From the NCBI GenBank assembly GCA_022571615.1, contig JACZXM010000168.1, forward strand, positions 1-6,723: DNA of 6,723 nucleotides. The letters run 5' to 3'. The position numbers and the translations under genes were made by a program. Every line of letters begins with the position of its first letter. Position 1 is the first letter of the stretch. Below the pieces are notes generated by a model. That model saw only the letters and a program-made list of their open reading frames with translations, was not told the DNA's origin and ran no database searches. Origin of the DNA: Acidobacteriota bacterium. GTDB taxonomy: Bacteria; Acidobacteriota; UBA890; WLXD01. Positions 1 through 3,776 of this stretch are shown in pieces.

Positions 1-537
1 GTGTTGCTGGAGCCGGCCGAGAACCTCTACGCTGACCTCGCGCAACGCTTCTCCGGGCGGCCCAATGTCATCACGCGGCAGGGCTATTTCGGCCAGATCG
101 ATCTTGGCGATGCGTTCGATGCGATCGTGGTGATCAACGTCCTCGAGCACGTGAAGGATGATCATCAGCTGTTGCAGGAGGCCTTAGACGCGCTCGTTCC
201 TGGCGGCGCCTTGCTGCTGTTCGCCCCGGCCATGCCGTTTTTGTTCGGCACCCTGGATCGGCAGTTCGAGCACTTCCGGCGCTACCGTCGCCCGGCCCTG
301 CGGGGGCTGCTGGAGTCGATCGGATTCCGGCTCGAGAGCTTGCGCTATATGCACGCGGTGGGCGTCATCGGGTGGTTGCTGGCCGGCAGGGTACTGCGGC
401 GGCGGACGATCGCGCCCGCCTCGATGCGGCTGTACGATCGGGTGGTGATTCCGTGGGTCTCGCGGGTTGAATCGTGGGTCCCGCCGCCGTTCGGCCAGAG
501 CTTGCTGGCGGTGGCGCTCAAGCCAGAGAGGTCGTAG
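1..537 (+). CDS. Class I SAM-dependent methyltransferase, C-terminal part (5' truncated by window edge)
   Basis: The 178 visible residues match the second half of a Rossmann-fold methyltransferase of the Methyltransf_11/23 type. Residues 1-5 (VLLEP) look like the end of strand beta-2, where the acidic residue (Glu4) normally binds the SAM ribose. DAFDAIVVINVLEHVKDD at 37-54 carries the LEH motif after beta-4, and VPGGALLLFAP follows as beta-5. FRRYRRPALRGLLESIGF at about 92-109 and the tail PPPFGQSLLAVALKP are typical of a subgroup found beside sugar transferases. The glycine-rich motif I (GxGxG) is absent because it lies upstream of base 1, so the GTG at base 1 is an internal Val codon rather than the start; about 50-60 residues are probably missing. 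It is cytosolic or membrane-peripheral. The substrate is unknown; the next gene suggests a lipid-linked sugar or glycan precursor. Confidence 0.88.
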   Translation: MLLEPAENLYADLAQRFSGRPNVITRQGYFGQIDLGDAFDAIVVINVLEHVKDDHQLLQEALDALVPGGALLLFAPAMPFLFGTLDRQFEHFRRYRRPALRGLLESIGFRLESLRYMHAVGVIGWLLAGRVLRRRTIAPASMRLYDRVVIPWVSRVESWVPPPFGQSLLAVALKPERS

Positions 538-543
538 GAGGCC

Positions 544-606
544 GTGGTGGAAGCGTGGTGGGTCTGGCAAGTGGGAGTTACGGGTGAGGACAAGCGAACA
601 GGGTAG
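544..606 (+). other. Putative Trp-rich short ORF bridging the methyltransferase and glycosyltransferase genes
   Basis: A near-perfect Shine-Dalgarno, TAGGAGG at 535-541, overlaps the methyltransferase stop codon. It is followed by tandem GTG codons at 544 and 547, neither in the glycosyltransferase frame. From 544 the frame reads 20 codons (VVEAWWVWQVGVTGEDKRTG) to TAG at 604-606, ending inside the glycosyltransferase gene that starts at 584. Three Trp codons fall within four positions. It could be a leader peptide or coupling ORF, or an accident of an otherwise unused ribosome site. No family is recognised. The GTG at 547 has the better spacing (5 bases). Confidence 0.25.
573..577 (+). promoter_or_regulatory. 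Ribosome binding site deciding the glycosyltransferase start
   Basis: GGGAG lies six bases before the GTG at 584. It selects that codon over the more upstream in-frame start near 467, which would add about 39 Arg/Trp-rich residues overlapping the methyltransferase gene and unlike any glycosyltransferase N-terminus. Confidence 0.6.
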
Positions 607-1351
607 GCCGACGCTGTCGGTCGTGATGCCGGTCTACAACGAGCGCGACACGATCGAGGAGATCCTCGCCCGTGTGCAGGCCGTTCCCATCGACAAGGAG
701 ATCATTCTCGTGGACGACGGATCTTCCGACGGCAGCCGCGAGTTGCTCCAAGAGCTCGCCGCTGCCGCTGAGCGCTCGGAACCGTCGGTGCGGCTGTCCG
801 AGGGTGGGCCGCAGATCGACCCGCGATCACTCCGTGTGCTGTTCCAGGAGCGCAATCGAGGCAAGGGCGCGGCGATGCGTCGCGGCTTCGAGGCCGCGCG
901 TGGCGACATCATCCTGATCCAGGATGCCGACCTGGAATATGACCCCGACGACTACCATCGCCTCATCGAGCCGATTCTGAAGGGTCGCGCCGACATCGTG
1001 TACGGCTCCCGCTTCGCCGGCGGCGGCGCCCACCGCGTGCTCTATTTCTGGCACTCGGTGGGCAACCGTTTCCTGACCCTCATGTCGAACATGCTCAGCG
1101 ACCTGAACCTCAGCGACGTCTGGACCTGCTACAAGGTCTTTCGCCGCGAGGTGCTCGAGCACCTGACCCTCACCGAGGACCGCTTCGGCTTCGAGGTCGA
1201 GCTCACCGCCCAGGTTGCCAAGGCTGGATTGCGCATCTACGAGGTCGCGATCGACTACCACGGTCGCACCTACGAGCAGGGCAAGAAAATCACCTGGCGC
1301 GACGGGTTCAAGGCCCTCTGGCAGACGTTCAAGCACAACGTGCTTCGGTGA
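584..1351 (+). CDS. Family 2 glycosyltransferase (dolichyl/polyprenyl-phosphate mannose synthase-like)
   Basis: A 255-residue GT-A fold inverting glycosyltransferase that likely moves a sugar from a nucleotide donor to a polyprenyl phosphate or similar acceptor at the inner face of the cytoplasmic membrane. Motifs in order: LSVVMPVYNERDTIEEIL from residue 11; EIILVDDGSSDGS with the nucleotide-binding Asp44-Asp45; RNRGKGAAMRRGFEAARGD; the metal-binding D114-A-D116 in IQDADLEYDPDD; VYGSRFAGG; and an acceptor-side block with YFWHSVGNRFLT, DVWTCYKVFRREVL and FGFEVELTAQVAK. No transmembrane tail is present, so it is the short DPM1-like form. About 15-20 residues (SEPSVRLSEGGPQIDPRS region) lengthen the loop between the DD and GKG motifs. 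The GTG at 584 was chosen because the conserved domain begins about 10 residues later and an SD precedes it. It follows the methyltransferase by 46 bp and is probably cotranscribed. The exact sugar cannot be read from sequence. Confidence 0.92.
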   Translation: MRTSEQGRPTLSVVMPVYNERDTIEEILARVQAVPIDKEIILVDDGSSDGSRELLQELAAAAERSEPSVRLSEGGPQIDPRSLRVLFQERNRGKGAAMRRGFEAARGDIILIQDADLEYDPDDYHRLIEPILKGRADIVYGSRFAGGGAHRVLYFWHSVGNRFLTLMSNMLSDLNLSDVWTCYKVFRREVLEHLTLTEDRFGFEVELTAQVAKAGLRIYEVAIDYHGRTYEQGKKITWRDGFKALWQTFKHNVLR

Positions 1352-1421
1352 AAACGATCCGGGCCGTCTTGGATAAGTTGTTTGTTGACTGGTCTCGCAT
1401 CGTGCCGGGGTAGGCTCGGCC

Positions 1422-1805
1422 TCAGGCGGGGGGCGGAGGCGGGTCCACGAGCCAGCGGCTGGCTGCCGCTTCGTCTCGAAAGACGTTGAGCTCGATACCG
1501 TTACGCTCCATGAACACCGACAGCATGCGGCCGAGGCCGAACTGCAGGTCGTGCTGGGCGACAAAGGCGATACGGACGGAGGGGGAGTCGAAGAGGTGGC
1601 CGGCGGCGGTGGACAGGGCCTCGAGCTCGGCCGGGGTTGCGATCAGGCCGGAGCCGCGGTCGGCCAGGAGGATTCGGAGCGAGGAGGTCCCGCGGTGCAG
1701 GGCTTCGATCTCCGAGAACGCGGATTCAAGATCGGCAGGGCGCACGGGGCCTTCGATCTCCACCGCTATGAATTCGTCTTTCAGCGAGTACGCAAGGACG
1801 CTCAT
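1422..1805 (-). CDS. Small SpoIIAA/STAS-like domain protein, function unknown
   Basis: This 127-residue protein starts at ATG (1805-1803), with AAGGTGA (1810-1816) as ribosome site about five bases upstream on the minus strand. The pattern resembles SpoIIAA-like/STAS proteins: a beta-strand opening (MSVLAYSLKDEFIAVEIEGP), a helix (PADLESAFSEIEALHRG), a hydrophobic strand (LRILLADRGS), a helix (PAELEALSTAAGHLF), a strand (VRIAFVAQHD), and the ending GIELNVFRDEAAASRWL common in these proteins. The tail ends in VDPPPPPA, a five-proline run. It is soluble, with no signal peptide or membrane segment. No conserved phosphorylatable Ser of anti-anti-sigma factors is obvious, so a switch role should not be assumed. 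It is transcribed alone, convergent with the glycosyltransferase (70 bp between stops) and divergent from the zinc-ribbon gene. The gene call is firm; the family is moderately supported by fold pattern only. Confidence 0.75.
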   Translation of the reverse strand: MSVLAYSLKDEFIAVEIEGPVRPADLESAFSEIEALHRGTSSLRILLADRGSGLIATPAELEALSTAAGHLFDSPSVRIAFVAQHDLQFGLGRMLSVFMERNGIELNVFRDEAAASRWLVDPPPPPA

Positions 1806-1979
1806 GACATCACCTTGTCGCGGTTGGCGTTAGCGATGGCGAGTACAGGTTTGTCGGACGGCCAGGTTGCGCGTCGCTGACCGCCCTCTGCCTTCTGGTG
1901 GCCGTCTACTACCACGCGCGCTCGGGACCGAAACAAGATCATCAGCATGCTCCGGCCCCTCGCGATGTGGCGAGAATTG

Positions 1980-1997
1980 CAGGGCGAAGGCGCCCTG
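1980..1997. repeat. Perfect 7-bp hairpin in intergenic region
   Basis: CAGGGCG pairs with CGCCCTG around an AAGG tetraloop, and one more G-U pair (1979/1998) is possible. No T-tract follows on either side, so it does not look like a simple intrinsic terminator. The right arm shares CCTG (1994-1997) with a competing 4-bp pairing to CAGG at 2004-2007. It may be an RNA leader element if a promoter lies upstream, or a chance GC-rich palindrome. Confidence 0.4.
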
Positions 1998-2047
1998 TCC
2001 TAGCAGGAACCCGGCCCCCGAACCCAGGATCGAAGGCCGACCTCAGT

Positions 2048-2078
2048 CGCGCCGCGGACGACGAATACCGCGGGCGCG
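2048..2078. promoter_or_regulatory. Operator-like inverted repeat upstream of the zinc-ribbon/NfeD/SPFH operon
   Basis: The left arm CGCGCCGCGG (2048-2057) and the right arm CCGCGG-G-CGCG (2068-2078) are reverse complements over 10 bp, with a single bulged G at 2074 and a 10-base spacer. The repeat ends three bases before a CATAAT hexamer and covers where a -35 box would be, the usual position of a repressor or activator site. No regulator is encoded nearby in the window. In sequence this GC-rich a chance palindrome is possible. Confidence 0.35.
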
Positions 2079-2081
2079 GCA

Positions 2082-2087
2082 CATAAT
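2082..2087 (+). promoter_or_regulatory. Candidate -10 element for the zinc-ribbon/NfeD/SPFH operon
   Basis: CATAAT matches the sigma-70 TATAAT consensus at five of six positions and stands out in GC-rich surroundings. Transcription would begin near 2094, giving a leader of about 40 bases before the GTG at 2133. No good TTGACA-like -35 lies 16-18 bases upstream (the sequence there is CGACGA), so an activator or another sigma factor would be needed, or the match is coincidental. Confidence 0.3.
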
Positions 2088-2132
2088 GGTTGAGGTCGCG
2101 TACCGACCGGCCACCGCCAACGGAGAAGAACG

Positions 2133-2351
2133 GTGAGCGGAATCAACTACTGCTGTCCCAAGTGCAGCAGCAACGCCTACGAGACTCGTGAGCTGCGCGG
2201 CTCCGGCGGCTTCTGGACCAACATCTTCGACCTGTTCACGAACTGCAGCCGTCCGCACCACGCGAGACGGAAGATCGAGCGCCATCAGGGCACTCTGCGT
2301 TGCGGCCGTTCAGCCCCGCCCCGTGGGTGTACCCTCGAGCAGCAGTGCTGA
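2133..2351 (+). CDS. Small zinc-ribbon protein with an altered or lost second knuckle
   Basis: This 72-residue product starts at GTG with GGAG (2122-2125) seven bases upstream. Residues 6-35, with CPKC and YETRELRGSGGFWTNIFDLF, closely resemble the N-terminal half of the small predicted nucleic-acid-binding zinc-ribbon family (pattern CPKCGxxxYET-E-RATGG-x-x-KIFD). In that family the sequence continues with a FTTVxC-xx-CGYTE strand carrying the second Cys pair. Here it continues TNCSRPHHARRKIERHQ: one Cys remains, the partner position is Pro, and two His follow. None of the three plus-strand frames restores the missing CxxCGYTE, so a simple frameshift does not explain it. It may be a diverged zinc site (CPKC plus Cys/His), an internal deletion, or a decaying gene. 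It begins the NfeD-SPFH operon and ends 22 bp before the NfeD start. Confidence 0.62.
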   Translation: MSGINYCCPKCSSNAYETRELRGSGGFWTNIFDLFTNCSRPHHARRKIERHQGTLRCGRSAPPRGCTLEQQC

Positions 2352-2373
2352 GCATCGAGGAAGGAGATCCGAA

Positions 2374-2808
2374 ATGGATTGGTGGACCTGGATACTGGTC
2401 GGACTGGGGCTGCTGGCCGTCGAGGTCATCGTACCGGGCGGCATTATTCTGCTGTTCTTTGGCGCCGCTGCCATCGTGGTGGGGGTGCTTGTTTGGCTTG
2501 GTATCGGTGGCCCGGGGTGGTTCCAGTGGGGCATGTTCTCGGTGCTCTCGGTGGCATCCCTCTTGACGCTTCGCGGGCCGATTCTGAACAAGATGAAAAC
2601 CGCTGGCGACGAGGCCGAGCCTATCGACTCGCTGGTTGGCAAAGCGGTGGTCGCCGCCGAAGACATCGCTCCCGGCGCCGAAGGCAAGGTTGAGCTTCGC
2701 GGCACCTCCTGGGGCGCTCAGAACGTCGGCGCCGAGCCTCTCGCCCGAGGTGAGAAGGGTGTCGTCGAGCGGGTCGATGGGTTGACTCTCTATATACGGA
2801 GGAGCTAG
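2374..2808 (+). CDS. NfeD-like membrane protein, short form
   Basis: A 144-residue protein beginning at ATG with AAGGAG (2361-2366) seven bases before it. Three hydrophobic segments, at about residues 3-22, 24-46 and 50-68, are followed by a soluble C-terminal OB-fold-like domain (about 84-143) with VGKAVVAAEDIAPGAEGKV, the VELRGTSWGAQN strand-loop and GVVERVDGLTLYIRR. This is the NfeD1b/YbbJ architecture, usually about 140-155 residues; it lacks the N-terminal ClpP-like serine protease domain of long NfeD proteins. The family acts at the cytoplasmic membrane with a partner SPFH protein, thought to help organise membrane microdomains or protein quality control. Only two bases separate its TAG from the SPFH ATG, and the SPFH ribosome site GGAGGAG lies inside its last codons, indicating translational coupling. 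The far upstream in-frame start at 2188 is rejected because it overlaps the zinc-ribbon gene out of frame. Confidence 0.93.
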   Translation: MDWWTWILVGLGLLAVEVIVPGGIILLFFGAAAIVVGVLVWLGIGGPGWFQWGMFSVLSVASLLTLRGPILNKMKTAGDEAEPIDSLVGKAVVAAEDIAPGAEGKVELRGTSWGAQNVGAEPLARGEKGVVERVDGLTLYIRRS

Positions 2809-2810
2809 GC

Positions 2811-3749
2811 ATGAGCATAACCGTCTACGTTTTCGCCCTGGTCGCTGTTCTCGTCGTGATCGTCATTGCCAAGACCGCGACGGTTGTTCCTCAGCAGAAC
2901 GCCTTCGTCGTCGAGCGGCTGGGCAAGTACCACAAGACGCTCGAGCCGGGCTTCCATATCCTGCTGCCCTTCGTCGACGTGATCCGCTACAGGCATGGTC
3001 TCAAGGAGAGGGCGGTCGACATTCCGGAGCAGATCTGCATTACACGCGACAACGTGCAGGTCGGCGTCGACGGAGTCCTCTACCTCAAGGTCATGGATCC
3101 GAAACGCGCCTCCTACGGTGTGGGCGACTACATGTTCGCCATCAGCCAGCTCGCCCAGACGACCCTGCGAAGCGAGGTCGGCAAGATCGATCTGGATCGG
3201 ACCTTTGAGGAGCGAACCACAATCAACGTCCAGGTCGTCAACGAGGTCGACAAAGCCTCCGATCCCTGGGGCGTCAAGATACTGCGCTACGAGATCAAGA
3301 ACATCACCCCGCCGCAGGACGTTCTCGCCGCGATGGAAAAGCAGATGCGCGCCGAGCGGGAGAAACGCGCCGTGATCCTGACCTCAGAGGGCGAGCGTGA
3401 TGCGGTGGTCAACGCCGCCGAGGGCGCCAAGCAGCGGGTCATCAAGGCTTCGGAAGCCGCCAAACAGAAGCAGATCAACGAGGCCGAGGGCGAAGCCGAA
3501 GCGATCCTCGCCGTTGCCGCCGCCACCGCCGACGGGATCACTCGCGTTGCCGAAGCGATTCGCGTCCCCGGGGGGGCCGATGCGGTGCAGCTGAAGGTCG
3601 CGCAGGACTACATCGAGAAGTTCGGAGAGTTGGCCAGGACCAACAACACCATGATCCTGCCGGCCAGCGTAGCCGACGCGGCATCGATCATCGCCACCGC
3701 GATGAGCGTCATCAAGCAGAGCAAGAGCCCTGCGGCAAACCCCGAGTAG
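2811..3749 (+). CDS. qmcA: SPFH/band-7 (stomatin/QmcA-like) membrane protein
   Basis: A 312-residue protein with ATG preceded at six bases by GGAGGAG (2798-2804). One N-terminal membrane anchor (about residues 3-20) precedes the SPFH domain, which starts at TVVPQQNAFVVERLGKY and includes LEPGFHILLPFVDVI, the VDIPEQICITRDNVQVGVDG strand pair and VKILRYEIKNITPP near residue 165. From about 175 to 255 an Ala/Glu/Lys-rich coiled coil (EGERDAVVNAAEGAKQ, ASEAAKQKQINEAEGEAEA) mediates ring oligomerisation in this family, followed by the paraslipin tail with VAQDYIEKF and NNTMILPA. Length and layout match E. coli QmcA and bacterial paraslipins. Members form large membrane-bound cages and work with NfeD partners, here encoded just upstream. 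A run of seven G at 3570-3576 lies in frame within VPGGADA and causes no break. The gene symbol is by family resemblance; the local substrate is unknown. Confidence 0.94.
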   Translation: MSITVYVFALVAVLVVIVIAKTATVVPQQNAFVVERLGKYHKTLEPGFHILLPFVDVIRYRHGLKERAVDIPEQICITRDNVQVGVDGVLYLKVMDPKRASYGVGDYMFAISQLAQTTLRSEVGKIDLDRTFEERTTINVQVVNEVDKASDPWGVKILRYEIKNITPPQDVLAAMEKQMRAEREKRAVILTSEGERDAVVNAAEGAKQRVIKASEAAKQKQINEAEGEAEAILAVAAATADGITRVAEAIRVPGGADAVQLKVAQDYIEKFGELARTNNTMILPASVADAASIIATAMSVIKQSKSPAANPE

Positions 3750-3763
3750 GTCTTTAGCCTCGG

Positions 3764-3776
3764 CCCGCTCAGCGGG
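3764..3776. terminator. Small hairpin between convergent genes, possible weak bidirectional terminator
   Basis: CCCGC (3764-3768) pairs with GCGGG (3772-3776) around a TCA loop, plus a possible G-U pair outside. The loop is exactly the complement of the TGA stop codon of the minus-strand peptidase, and the SPFH stop is 14 bases to the left. No T-tract follows on either strand, so intrinsic termination would be weak. Confidence 0.22.

Larger units (their letters stand above)
1806..2132. other. 327-bp divergent intergenic region
   Basis: The region separates the minus-strand STAS-like gene from the plus-strand zinc-ribbon operon. Open frames exist here, but their translations are Arg/Pro/Gly-rich low-complexity strings without a plausible domain or good ribosome site, so I treat the stretch as non-coding. 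It holds a perfect hairpin (1980-1997), a bulged inverted repeat (2048-2078) and a -10-like hexamer (2082-2087), listed separately. I see no convincing sigma-70 promoter for the minus-strand gene; near 1855 a minus-strand CCGACA lies 17 bases before GCTAAC, which is weak. Confidence 0.6.

Noticed and set aside
1..3. GTG at base 1 as a true methyltransferase start
   Set aside because: The SAM-binding motif I and beta-1 are missing, so the real start must lie upstream of the window.
467..583. Upstream extension of the glycosyltransferase to 467
   Set aside because: The added residues are Arg/Trp-rich, overlap the methyltransferase and lack homology; GTG at 584 has an SD and fits the family N-terminus.
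1352..1421. Terminator between the convergent glycosyltransferase and STAS-like genes
   Set aside because: Only 4-bp stems are visible and no T-tract follows.
827..1564. 245-codon minus-strand frame opposite the glycosyltransferase
   Set aside because: It overlaps two real genes and has low-complexity composition; it mirrors codon-position bias of the sense gene.
1838..2086. Plus-strand frame with a hydrophobic stretch (LTALCLLVAVYY) resembling a small membrane protein
   Set aside because: No start codon with a ribosome site precedes the hydrophobic part in this frame; the first usable GTG (1898) falls inside it, and the rest is Arg/Pro-rich.
3570..3576. Run of seven G in the SPFH gene as a frameshift or slippage site
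   Set aside because: The frame is continuous and the protein keeps family similarity on both sides, so there is no sign of a break.
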